Origin: an uncultured Prevotella sp. | GTDB lineage: Bacteria > Bacteroidota > Bacteroidia > Bacteroidales > Bacteroidaceae | Length of the DNA: 5,423 nucleotides | Direction of reading: 5' to 3' | Assembly (NCBI GenBank): GCA_900770515.1 | Contig: CAAHDP010000085.1 | Location: 1 to 5,423, forward strand | Shown: one piece after another, positions 1-5,423 of the stretch | How positions within the stretch are numbered: position 1 is the stretch's first letter | How the letters are laid out: the number at the start of each line of letters is the position of its first letter | Position numbers and translations under genes: made by a program | The notes under the pieces: model-generated | Databases searched by the model: none | The model's input: only the letters and a program-made list of their open reading frames with translations | What the model was told of the DNA's origin: nothing

Positions 1-729
1 CGTGCGCCTAATGACAACGATTATGGCAACAATATGCCACGGAAGAGTAACGTATGGCGTTCCGCACAGACCAATCGCTATGTATCGAAATGTCAGGTGG
101 GCGAACCTACCGAGGAAGGTGTGCTCATTACCTTTGACATGGTGTTGAGCGATCTCAATCAACCTTATCATCTCTCTTATCTCTTCCGCAAGGATGGCAG
201 CATTGATGTAAAGGCGAGTATGGACACCAAGGGAAAGAAACTACCGGAGTTACCTCGTTTCGGTATGCGTATGACGCTTCCTAAGGGCTTCGAGAACGTA
301 AGCTACTATGGTCGTGGTCCATGGGAGAACTATTCCGACAGAAAGACCAGCCAGTTCTTGGGTATCTATCATACTACTGTGACGGATATGTATTATCCTT
401 ACATCTTCCCTCAGCAGACAGGTAACCACTGTGATATGCGTTGGGCAGAGATTACCTCGCCTCAATCAGGCATCACCCTTCGCTTCCAAGCCGAGAATCC
501 GATGGACTTCTCTGCGCTTCATTTCGCAGATGAAGATCTAGATATGGGATTGGAGAAGAAGATGATGCACCAGAATGACATGCATCCACGTAAGGAGACG
601 TATGTGATTCTGGATGGTGCTCAGCGAGGAGTCGGTGGTGATAACAGTTGGGGTGAGACGCCTCACAAGGAGTATCGCCTCTTTGATGGGGAGTATTCTT
701 TGGCTTATCGCCTGACATTGAAGAAGTAA
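1..729 (+). CDS. GH2 beta-galactosidase, C-terminal part (5' end outside window)
   Basis: This is the C-terminal end of a large glycoside hydrolase family 2 beta-galactosidase, which removes terminal beta-galactose from glycans. The frame is open from base 1, and the upstream codons read RAPNDNDYGN, a hallmark of the start of the GH2 'small chain' domain, so the ATG at 34 is internal and not the start. About 242 residues are visible, ending at a TAA. Family signatures follow in order: YGRGPWENYSDRKTS, DMYYPYIFPQQTGNH and GGDNSWG. The last contains a Trp (visible codon 217) corresponding to the substrate-stacking Trp999 of E. coli LacZ. The active-site acid and nucleophile lie upstream, off the window. 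Bacteroidales versions usually carry a signal peptide and act in the periplasm or at the cell surface, but that end is not visible here. The family call is very secure; the exact substrate is not known. Confidence 0.95.
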   Translation, partial: RAPNDNDYGNNMPRKSNVWRSAQTNRYVSKCQVGEPTEEGVLITFDMVLSDLNQPYHLSYLFRKDGSIDVKASMDTKGKKLPELPRFGMRMTLPKGFENVSYYGRGPWENYSDRKTSQFLGIYHTTVTDMYYPYIFPQQTGNHCDMRWAEITSPQSGITLRFQAENPMDFSALHFADEDLDMGLEKKMMHQNDMHPRKETYVILDGAQRGVGGDNSWGETPHKEYRLFDGEYSLAYRLTLKK

Positions 730-750
730 AAGACTTTTTCTTCTTGCTTT

Positions 751-799
751 ATACAAAAAGTTATCCAGAGATGTTGTGTCTTTGGATAACTTTTTGTAT
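751..799 (+). terminator. Strong hairpin terminator between convergent genes
   Basis: A perfect 17-bp stem (751-767 with 783-799) extends inward by about five more pairs, two of them G-U, to a 5-nt loop at 773-777. On the + strand a T run follows the stem, as expected of an intrinsic terminator for the beta-galactosidase gene. The stem also carries A5/T5 tracts, so it may partly stop transcripts of the convergent ATPase gene, which has no other terminator candidate in the 58-base gap to its stop codon. Confidence 0.85.
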
Positions 800-857
800 T
801 TTTTGCAGCATCAGAACTTAAATGTACTGTATAGGCATATTGAGTTATTACTTGCAA

Positions 858-2270
858 CTAAAATAGTTCATTGGCAGTTATCTCTTTCTGAATTTGATTC
901 CAATACTCATTGTGTGTCACGCCATTTGTCGTAATCATTGTCAGGAGAATCGACTTCTTGGTCTTAGTGGCATCAATGAATCTTTCCACTTTATTGTTGA
1001 GCGACATCGCATAATCTTTCGTAATGGTATATTCTCCTTTTGAGAACTTAATTTCACAAATGTTGATGATGTTGTCGCTCCTATCTAGTACCATGCCTAT
1101 TTGAGCACCAGAGGAGTGCATTCCACCTTTAGCTTTCCAAGAATAGCATTGTGTGGCTACACCAGCAATCCCCATCGCTTGTTTGATTTGTGGAATATGC
1201 TGAAAGCAAACTCGCTCGAAAGCCAATCCAGTCCATGCGGCTCTGATAGGAGAATTGTAGCTGTTTGACCAGAAATGTTCGTCATTGTTTTGGTTCTCTT
1301 TGATGTACTTATAATAAAATATGGTGAAGTTATCAACCAATTGGATCAGGTCATCTTTGGCTTTTCCCCCATAAGAAGGTATTCGCTTGATGAATCCACA
1401 TTCCGTCAAGTCTTCCAGCATTCTCGTGAGTTTACCATTGCTTGTAATGCCGCCTTCTTTTACCAATTCGTCACGGGTCATTCCAAGACGGATCGTGCCT
1501 AAGGCGTCGATAATCTTGAGATATGATTCTGGCTCATTGAAAAGAGAGTCGTATAACTCATTAAATTCATTATGTAGGAAACCTGTTTCGGAGAAAATCA
1601 TATTGTCTATGTTTTGGGCTACACTCAGCCCTTTGTCAAGACGTGACCAATAGAAGGCAACTCCCCCTAAAACCATATAATACTCTATAAGGTCGTAATG
1701 AGAAGCACGCATGCCTAGATACTTGGCATATTTTTCGCATTCGTGTAGCGTGAATGGCTGGAGATGTATGCGATAAGTAACACGATTGTGCAGCCCACCA
1801 TGGTTTTTTAATACTTTATTGATAATCCATGAGGTGGCTGAGCCGCAGATAATCAAGAGAACATCTTTGCGAGCAGAGGCAAAGGAGTTCCAGAAATATT
1901 CTAATGTCGAAAGGAATCCTGAGCGAGGGGTGTCAAGCCAAGGAACCTCGTCTATGAAGATGACTTTCTTTTCTTCCTTGCTTTCTTTGATGAATTGAGC
2001 CAGTTGAAAGAAGGCATCGCTCCAATCTGTTGGGATTCTTACTTTCTTCATTCCACTCATTTTTAGGGCATCTCTGAAGTTGCGAAGTTGTTTTTTGAGT
2101 GTTTCTTTATACACACCTGTATGCTGAAAGACAAACTGATAGTTGAAAGCCTCTCTGATAAGGAAAGTCTTCCCGATGCGTCGTCGCCCATAAACTGCCA
2201 CAAACTCAGAGTATTCTGAGTGATAGGCCTGCTGTAATGTTTTTATTTCTTTTTCTCTTCCGATAAGCAT
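858..2270 (-). CDS. AAA+ ATPase (ATPase_2/DUF234 type) with C-terminal PD-(D/E)XK-like region
   Basis: A 470-residue P-loop ATPase of the family first described mainly in archaea and common, often multi-copy, in Bacteroidetes. Its cellular role is not established. Visible parts: Walker A GRRRIGKT (28-35); Walker B VIFIDE (103-108); a sensor-like strand LLIICGSATS (138-147); the family motif LGGVAFYW (201-208); a probable winged helix (about 248-312); and a C-terminal DUF234-like region (about 315-415) with WTGLAFERVC (346-355) and CEIKFSKGEY. That region resembles a PD-(D/E)XK nuclease core, with E352 and E406-x-K408 in place. The position where I expect the catalytic Asp (QID in relatives, from memory) is Gly392. 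The start ATG follows a purine-rich stretch but no clear Shine-Dalgarno site. The gene is monocistronic, opposite to both neighbours, and visibly more AT-rich than they are, consistent with horizontal acquisition. Family assignment is firm; nuclease activity is inference. Confidence 0.9.
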   Translation of the reverse strand: MLIGREKEIKTLQQAYHSEYSEFVAVYGRRRIGKTFLIREAFNYQFVFQHTGVYKETLKKQLRNFRDALKMSGMKKVRIPTDWSDAFFQLAQFIKESKEEKKVIFIDEVPWLDTPRSGFLSTLEYFWNSFASARKDVLLIICGSATSWIINKVLKNHGGLHNRVTYRIHLQPFTLHECEKYAKYLGMRASHYDLIEYYMVLGGVAFYWSRLDKGLSVAQNIDNMIFSETGFLHNEFNELYDSLFNEPESYLKIIDALGTIRLGMTRDELVKEGGITSNGKLTRMLEDLTECGFIKRIPSYGGKAKDDLIQLVDNFTIFYYKYIKENQNNDEHFWSNSYNSPIRAAWTGLAFERVCFQHIPQIKQAMGIAGVATQCYSWKAKGGMHSSGAQIGMVLDRSDNIINICEIKFSKGEYTITKDYAMSLNNKVERFIDATKTKKSILLTMITTNGVTHNEYWNQIQKEITANELF

Positions 2271-2292
2271 AATGGTCTCTTCTTTTTGGGTG

Positions 2293-2327
2293 CAAATATA
2301 ACAAAAATATGCTTATAAGTTGCCAAA
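2293..2327 (-). promoter_or_regulatory. Possible housekeeping promoter of the ATPase gene
   Basis: On the minus strand, TATATTTG (2293-2300) matches the Bacteroidetes -7 consensus TAnnTTTG. A TTTG (2324-2327) lies 23 bases upstream as a -33 candidate, slightly farther than the usual 19-21. Transcription would start roughly 15 bases before the ATG, giving a very short leader. The -33 part sits inside the left arm of the inverted repeat at 2303-2372, so a protein bound there could block the promoter. Such motifs arise by chance in AT-rich DNA. Confidence 0.45.
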
Positions 2328-2372
2328 ACCATGCTAAAAAGTATAGTTTTGGCAGCTTATAAGCATATTTTT
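2303..2372. repeat. 27-bp-arm inverted repeat in the divergent intergenic region
   Basis: The arms 2303-2329 and 2346-2372 are complementary at 26 of 27 positions. The one exception (2320/2355) is a G-U pair in + strand RNA. The spacer is 16 nt. Each arm contains the self-complementary octamer CTTATAAG, and the arms end in A/T runs, so either strand could form a terminator-like hairpin. However, the element lies upstream of two diverging genes, where a terminator of either neighbour is not expected. It could be an operator, an insulator against read-through into either gene, or the end of an inserted cassette. Confidence 0.85.
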
Positions 2373-2468
2373 AACATATAACAAACAATAGCTACGCTTC
2401 CTTATTGCTTAAATACTAACTAGTTTAAGTAATCTTTCTGTTTCATTCGTATTGATAATAAATGAATT

Positions 2469-3713
2469 ATGATGAAAATAGGAAGAATATTTTTTTTTGT
2501 ATCTGCCTTGTTCCTTGCGAACGGCATGATGGCACAGAGCAAGCTCGATGCAAAGCAGGGGCTTGATGTGAATAAACAACTGCAATACTGCCATAAGCAG
2601 GTAAAGCGTGCGCTGGCAGAGTTGCAGCAGAAGGATGGCTCTTTCGATTACACGATGGAACCTCGCAATATCCTGAAAGGTGATAAGCAGAAGGGATGGA
2701 ACTGCCGCAAGGTTACCCCTGAGGAGTGGTGTGATGGTTTCTGGCCAGGCATCCTCTGGATGGACTATCAGAATACCAAGGATGAGGCTGTGCGAAAGGC
2801 TGCTGAAGGATACACGGAGTCTCTGAAAGGCATCGCCTATCGCCCTTGCTACGACCACGATATCGGTTTCCTGATGTTCTGTTCCTACGGGAAGGGCTAC
2901 GAGGTGAATCATTCGCAGGAATACAAGAATGTAATCCTGGCTTCCGCCGATTCGCTTGCCACGCTCTTCAATCCTATCGTGGGCACGATATTGAGCTGGC
3001 CTAGAGAGGTGAAGCCTCGCAACTGGCCGCACAATACGATTATGGATAATATGATGAACCTCGATGTGATGTTCTGGGCAGCCAAAAACGGAGGAAACAA
3101 GCTGCTTTACGATCTGGCTGTAACTCACGCCAAGACCACGATGCAGAATCATTTCCGTCCGGATGGCAGCTGCTATCATGTGGCAGTATATGACACCATC
3201 AGTGGTAACTTTATCAAGGGAGTGACCCATCAGGGATATTCTGATGATTCCATGTGGTCAAGAGGGCAGAGCTGGGCCATCTACGGCTATACGATGGTGT
3301 ATCGCTATACCCATAACAGGATGTTCCTGGATTTTGCCCAGAAGGTGACTGATATTTACATCAAGCGATTGAAGGAAACCAGCGATGACTTCATTCCTCT
3401 TTGGGATATGGATGATTCACGTGGAACAATGGGAGCACCGAAGGATGTAAGTGCTGCCTGTGTGGTTGCCGATGCCTTACTGGAACTTCAGCAATATGTG
3501 GGAGGTGAGAAAGGCGAAGAGTACAAGCAGTTTGCCTTGCAGACGCTAGCTCAGCTTAGCACCAGTAAATACCAGAGCGGCAAGAAGAATGTGGCATTCC
3601 TAATGCATAGCACGGGGCATCATCCGGCAGGAAGCGAGATAGATGCCTGCATTATCTATGCCGACTATTATTATTTAGAAGCATTGAATAGAGTGAAAAA
3701 TATAAGTTATTAG
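2469..3713 (+). CDS. GH88 unsaturated uronyl hydrolase, secreted
   Basis: A glycoside hydrolase family 88 enzyme of 414 residues. These enzymes hydrate the 4,5-unsaturated uronic acid left at the non-reducing end by polysaccharide lyases, releasing it from the oligosaccharide. A signal peptide is evident (MMKIGR, hydrophobic stretch to about 18, then MMAQ), with likely cleavage near residue 22, so the protein is periplasmic or exported. GH88 signatures: DHDIGFLMF (129-137), MDNMMNL (192-198), HQGYSDDSMWSRGQSWAIYG (254-273) and LWDMDDSRGTMGAPKDVSAA (311-330). By comparison with Bacillus UGL Asp88 and Asp149, the likely catalytic residues are D131 and D193. Length is normal and the gene is intact. 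ATG 2472 immediately follows ATG 2469, and either could start translation. No Shine-Dalgarno site is seen. The substrate (glycosaminoglycan or plant uronate glycan) cannot be told from sequence. No lyase or SusC/D gene is in view. Confidence 0.93.
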   Translation: MMKIGRIFFFVSALFLANGMMAQSKLDAKQGLDVNKQLQYCHKQVKRALAELQQKDGSFDYTMEPRNILKGDKQKGWNCRKVTPEEWCDGFWPGILWMDYQNTKDEAVRKAAEGYTESLKGIAYRPCYDHDIGFLMFCSYGKGYEVNHSQEYKNVILASADSLATLFNPIVGTILSWPREVKPRNWPHNTIMDNMMNLDVMFWAAKNGGNKLLYDLAVTHAKTTMQNHFRPDGSCYHVAVYDTISGNFIKGVTHQGYSDDSMWSRGQSWAIYGYTMVYRYTHNRMFLDFAQKVTDIYIKRLKETSDDFIPLWDMDDSRGTMGAPKDVSAACVVADALLELQQYVGGEKGEEYKQFALQTLAQLSTSKYQSGKKNVAFLMHSTGHHPAGSEIDACIIYADYYYLEALNRVKNISY

Positions 3714-3735
3714 GTTAGAATAAGGTTTATGTGTT

Positions 3736-3765
3736 AAGAGGCAACCCGTGTGGGTTGTCTCTTTT
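3736..3765 (+). terminator. Intrinsic terminator of the GH88 gene
   Basis: A 12-bp stem (3736-3747 with 3752-3763, one G-U pair) closes on a 4-nt GTGT loop and runs into a short T tract ending at 3765. It starts 22 bases after the GH88 stop codon. The T tract is short but the stem is stable. Confidence 0.75.
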
Positions 3766-3776
3766 GATATACAGCA

Positions 3777-3804
3777 AGGGCTGCCAGAATATTCTGGCAG
3801 CCCT
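3777..3804. repeat. Perfect 28-bp palindrome in the convergent gap
   Basis: The sequence from 3777 to 3804 is its own exact reverse complement with no spacer, centred on GAATATTC and GC-rich outside (GGGCTGCC arms). It lacks a T tract on either side, so it is not a textbook terminator, and the GH88 terminator already lies just before it. It may serve as a bidirectional transcript end or processing hairpin between convergent genes, a dispersed palindromic repeat, or a protein site. Confidence 0.85.
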
Positions 3805-3909
3805 AATACGTTAGTATGTTATGAAAAATTTGAGAGAATTGAAACTTCACAGTTTCAGAATTGTTTTACTAAACATGATTTTTTTTATATAGAGAAAGCA
3901 TAGAAATAA

Positions 3910-4410
3910 CTACTTCAATATCGTAGGAGAAGCGGTGGTGGTGCTTATCTGGTCGATGCCCGTGCGCTGCATGGAATCAACCGAAGCAGAATCGCCCATG
4001 GCTACGGAAACGCCCTTGCCACTCTTGGTGTATCCTACGTTTTCAATCTGATTATCGACATCGTTCTGGAATGGAACCTGGGCAGCGTTGCCCAAGGTCA
4101 GGACGATGGCTACCACGGCAGCAGCCTTGAAGAGAGGCTTCAGGCGCTCTGTCAGTGAAACTACCTTTGCCTTGTTAGGCTCCTTGGTGTATTCATCTTC
4201 AATCATCGCCATCATCTTCTGATCGAAGTCATCACCCAGTGTCTCTTGCTTAGCCTCGCCCATCTCGTAAGAGAAGAGCGCCTGATATGGCTTCAGCTCG
4301 GCAGGCAACTCGTCCTGGCTGAAGAATGCACGGAGAATCTCCTCTTCTTCGAGAGAAGTCTCGGCCTTCCAATAGCGGTCCAAAAGTTGGTTGATGTACT
4401 TATAATCCAT
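3910..4410 (-). CDS. Putative one-TM anti-sigma factor partner of the ECF sigma
   Basis: A 166-residue protein not recognised as a named family. Its gene position and build suggest an anti-sigma factor. Residues 1-90 are charged and probably cytoplasmic, with an acidic helical start (YINQLLDRYWKAETSLEEEE, 5-24) of the kind seen in Bacteroidales ECF partners. A single hydrophobic segment spans about 92-112. The remaining ~54 residues, rich in Ser/Thr/Asp, would be periplasmic. It contains no cysteine, so it is not a zinc-binding (HxxxCxxC) anti-sigma. Its ATG lies inside the end of the sigma gene: the 11 bases ATGGATTATAA hold both its start and the sigma stop, implying translational coupling and balanced expression. 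Sigma binding is inferred from context, not from a known fold. It could also be a regulator or small membrane protein of another kind. Confidence 0.75.
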   Translation of the reverse strand: MDYKYINQLLDRYWKAETSLEEEEILRAFFSQDELPAELKPYQALFSYEMGEAKQETLGDDFDQKMMAMIEDEYTKEPNKAKVVSLTERLKPLFKAAAVVAIVLTLGNAAQVPFQNDVDNQIENVGYTKSGKGVSVAMGDSASVDSMQRTGIDQISTTTASPTILK

Positions 4411-4915
4411 AACTGTCGAATTGTTGAAATCTTTGTTTAACTGTTTGTCGAGCCCTAAAGATGTTCACCTTGACTTGGTCTTCGGTGATACTGAGGATGT
4501 CTGCTATTTCCTTATAGGATTTTCCTTCGATGTCTCGAAGTTGCAGACAGCTGCGCTGCTTCTCGGGCAACTCATTAATGATGTTCCTTACGATGTTCAG
4601 CTTGTCTTTCTGAATCATTCGTTCGGAAGGAGTGGATGATGTCTCGTCGAGCCTTTCCGTGGTCTGCTCTTCCAGCGAATCGTTCTGATTATCCATCTTC
4701 TTGATGCGGTCGATCGAGAGGTTGCGGGCGATGGTGAGGCTGTAGGCCTCGATGGAGTCGAGCTCCTGCCATCTTTCGCGGGCATTCCAGACTTTAATCA
4801 TCGTATCCTGCACAACGTCTTCCGCTTCCTCCCGGTTGAGAGTAATGCGAAGGGCCAGCCTGAAGAGTTTATTCTTCAGTGGCAAAACATCGTTTTGGAA
4901 ACTGATTTTTTTCAT
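4400..4915 (-). CDS. ECF-family RNA polymerase sigma factor (sigma-70 type)
   Basis: A 171-residue extracytoplasmic-function sigma factor that directs RNA polymerase to a small regulon. Region 2 covers about residues 10-75, with the core-binding helix DVVQDTMIKVW (33-43) and IARNLSIDRIKK (62-73). An acidic, variable linker follows (about 74-100). Region 4 contains LPEKQR (116-121) and the helix-turn-helix YKEIADILSITEDQVKVNIFRAR (134-156), which reads the -35 element. Length and domain order are normal, with no extra C-terminal domain. The ATG directly follows GAGGG, too close for a standard Shine-Dalgarno site. It is the first gene of an operon with the overlapping downstream partner. An ECF-type promoter sits 16 bases upstream, which suggests it transcribes itself. 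The regulon and signal are unknown. Confidence 0.95.
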   Translation of the reverse strand: MKKISFQNDVLPLKNKLFRLALRITLNREEAEDVVQDTMIKVWNARERWQELDSIEAYSLTIARNLSIDRIKKMDNQNDSLEEQTTERLDETSSTPSERMIQKDKLNIVRNIINELPEKQRSCLQLRDIEGKSYKEIADILSITEDQVKVNIFRARQTVKQRFQQFDSYGL

Positions 4916-4930
4916 CCCTCTATAATTAAT

Positions 4931-4956
4931 GACGACTTACCCGTAAGAAAGTTACA
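4931..4956 (-). promoter_or_regulatory. ECF-type promoter upstream of the sigma gene (probable autoregulation)
   Basis: On the minus strand, TGTAAC (rc of 4951-4956) is followed after exactly 16 bases by CGTC (rc of 4931-4934), the -35/-10 pattern typical of ECF sigma promoters and often seen before Bacteroidetes ECF genes. The expected start of transcription, about 6-8 bases further on, leaves a leader of only about 10 bases before the ATG. A separate TAnnTTTG match farther upstream (4995-5002) has no convincing -33 partner. Confidence 0.6.
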
Positions 4957-5004
4957 GGCCAGTACTAAAAAAGTTATTATTTAACAATCTCTAACAAATT
5001 TAGC

Positions 5005-5103
5005 GTGGAAAGCTTTTGCCCTTACAGGGCGATAGCAGCCCACATTCCTAACCCCAGGGGGCTACCCTGGGCTAAGAGCTTTTGGGCCTTCAGCCCGTAC
5101 TTG
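5005..5103. repeat. Hairpin-rich element, likely dispersed (REP/BIME-like) repeat
   Basis: Within about 100 GC-rich bases, set in an AT-rich gap, lie three small hairpins: GCCCT/AGGGC (5018-5022 with 5026-5030), CCCAGGG/CCCTGGG (5053-5059 with 5065-5071) and GGGC/GCCC (5084-5087 with 5093-5096). The octamer AGCTTTTG occurs twice in direct orientation (5011-5018, 5077-5084). From memory, blocks with GCCCTnnnAGGGC and CCCAGGG...CCCTGGG recur between genes in many Bacteroidetes genomes. The boundaries are approximate and its multi-copy state is untested here. Confidence 0.55.
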
Positions 5104-5121
5104 AAGCACATGTGAAAGAGT

Positions 5122-5153
5122 AAAAAAGAAGAGTGATGAATTCTTCACTCTTC
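5122..5153 (-). terminator. Intrinsic terminator of argB
   Basis: Read on the minus strand, a 9-bp perfect stem (5145-5153 with 5128-5136) with an 8-nt loop is followed at once by six T (A5122-A5127 on the + strand). It lies 12 bases beyond the argB stop codon. This isolates argB from the sigma operon, which has the same orientation. Confidence 0.8.
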
Positions 5154-5165
5154 ATTCTTCACTTT

Positions 5166-5423
5166 TCACTTAATAACAGTTCCGTGCTTCCCGTCAATGG
5201 CGGTAGCAAGGGTGATAATCACCTCTTTCACGCCTGCATCGATGGCTGCGAGAGCATTCTCCAGTTTCGGAATCATGCCGCCTGCCACGGTACCGTCTGC
5301 TTTGTATCTCTCAAAATCGGCATGGGTAATCACTGGAATCACGCTGTCGTCATCCTCAGGATTGCTGAGCACGCCTTTCTTTTCAAAACTGTATATCAAT
5401 GTCACGTCGTAGTAAGGAGCCAG
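5166..5423 (-). CDS. argB: Acetylglutamate kinase, C-terminal part (start outside window)
   Basis: The last 85 residues of N-acetylglutamate kinase, which phosphorylates N-acetyl-L-glutamate with ATP in the second step of arginine biosynthesis in the cytoplasm. The frame is open to the right edge (LAPYYDVTLIYSFEKKGVL), so the GTG near 5405 is internal. Diagnostic motifs: GVLSNPEDDDSVIP, the amino-acid-kinase segment AGGMIPKLENALAAIDAGV, where the Lys corresponds to the catalytic Lys217 of the E. coli enzyme, and the end ITLATAIDGKHGTVI. A TGA stop lies within a run of imperfect TTCACTT-like heptads (5144-5171), so the last bases of the gene belong to that repeat. No downstream arg gene follows in this window. 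The family call is secure. Confidence 0.93.
   Translation of the reverse strand: MAPYYDVTLIYSFEKKGVLSNPEDDDSVIPVITHADFERYKADGTVAGGMIPKLENALAAIDAGVKEVIITLATAIDGKHGTVIK

Noticed and set aside
739..2416. Similar short words TTCTTGCTT (about 742) and TTATTGCTT (about 2402) flanking the ATPase cassette as a target-site duplication
   Set aside because: An 8-of-9 match in AT-rich DNA is expected by chance, and the words do not abut the hairpins at matching distances.
2408..2429. Short inverted repeat CTTAAA/TTTAAG upstream of GH88 as an operator
   Set aside because: Only six base pairs per arm in AT-rich DNA; no supporting promoter elements were found nearby.
2409..3230. 273-codon open frame on the minus strand inside the GH88 gene
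   Set aside because: The opposite strand encodes a complete GH88 protein with all family motifs; this frame has no recognisable motifs and is a shadow.
3837..3860. Small hairpin GAAACT/AGTTTC as a terminator for the sigma operon
   Set aside because: The stem is only 6 bp plus a bulged extension, and the T run on the minus strand comes several bases later; too weak to annotate.
3821..3892. A 23-codon frame (MKNLRELKLHSF..., hydrophobic end) in the convergent gap
   Set aside because: It could encode a tiny membrane peptide, but it has no ribosome site or visible promoter and is short enough to arise by chance in AT-rich DNA.
4995..5002. TAAATTTG as a housekeeping -7 element for the sigma gene
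   Set aside because: It matches TAnnTTTG but no -33 TTG lies at the right distance; the ECF-type promoter nearer the gene is a better candidate.

Overview
The window looks like a chromosomal segment of a Bacteroidales gut anaerobe, most likely of the Prevotella/Segatella type. This is inferred from protein style: a GH2 beta-galactosidase and a signal-peptide-bearing GH88 enzyme, an AAA+ ATPase of the ATPase_2/DUF234 type, an ECF sigma gene overlapping a small one-TM partner, few Shine-Dalgarno sites, and promoter elements resembling the Bacteroidetes TAnnTTTG type. The species cannot be fixed from the sequence alone.

Layout, left to right. Positions 1-729 (+) hold the 3' end of a GH2 beta-galactosidase, followed by a strong hairpin terminator (751-799). 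Positions 858-2270 (-) encode a complete AAA+ ATPase with a central winged helix and a C-terminal PD-(D/E)XK-like region. Its upstream region (2271-2468) is shared with the divergent next gene and carries a 27-bp-arm inverted repeat. Positions 2469-3713 (+) encode a secreted GH88 unsaturated uronyl hydrolase. The convergent gap that follows (3714-3909) holds a terminator hairpin and a separate perfect 28-bp palindrome. Positions 3910-4410 and 4400-4915 (both -) form a two-gene operon: an ECF sigma factor with a putative membrane-bound anti-sigma partner, overlapping by 11 nt. A good ECF-type promoter lies just upstream. Positions 4916-5165 are non-coding and contain that promoter, a hairpin-rich element that looks like a dispersed repeat, and the argB terminator. 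Positions 5166-5423 (-) are the 3' end of argB (acetylglutamate kinase).

How the parts may work together. The GH2 and GH88 enzymes point in the same direction and would suit breakdown of a uronate- and galactose-containing glycan. The ATPase gene lies between them in the opposite direction, is more AT-rich, and is bracketed by two long hairpins, which suggests an inserted cassette. The sigma/anti-sigma pair looks like a self-contained, autoregulated signalling module. argB is unrelated arginine biosynthesis.

No complete novel system is evident. The best leads are the ATPase-nuclease gene with its palindromic upstream region and an apparent loss of a catalytic aspartate, and the zinc-free anti-sigma candidate under an ECF-type promoter.
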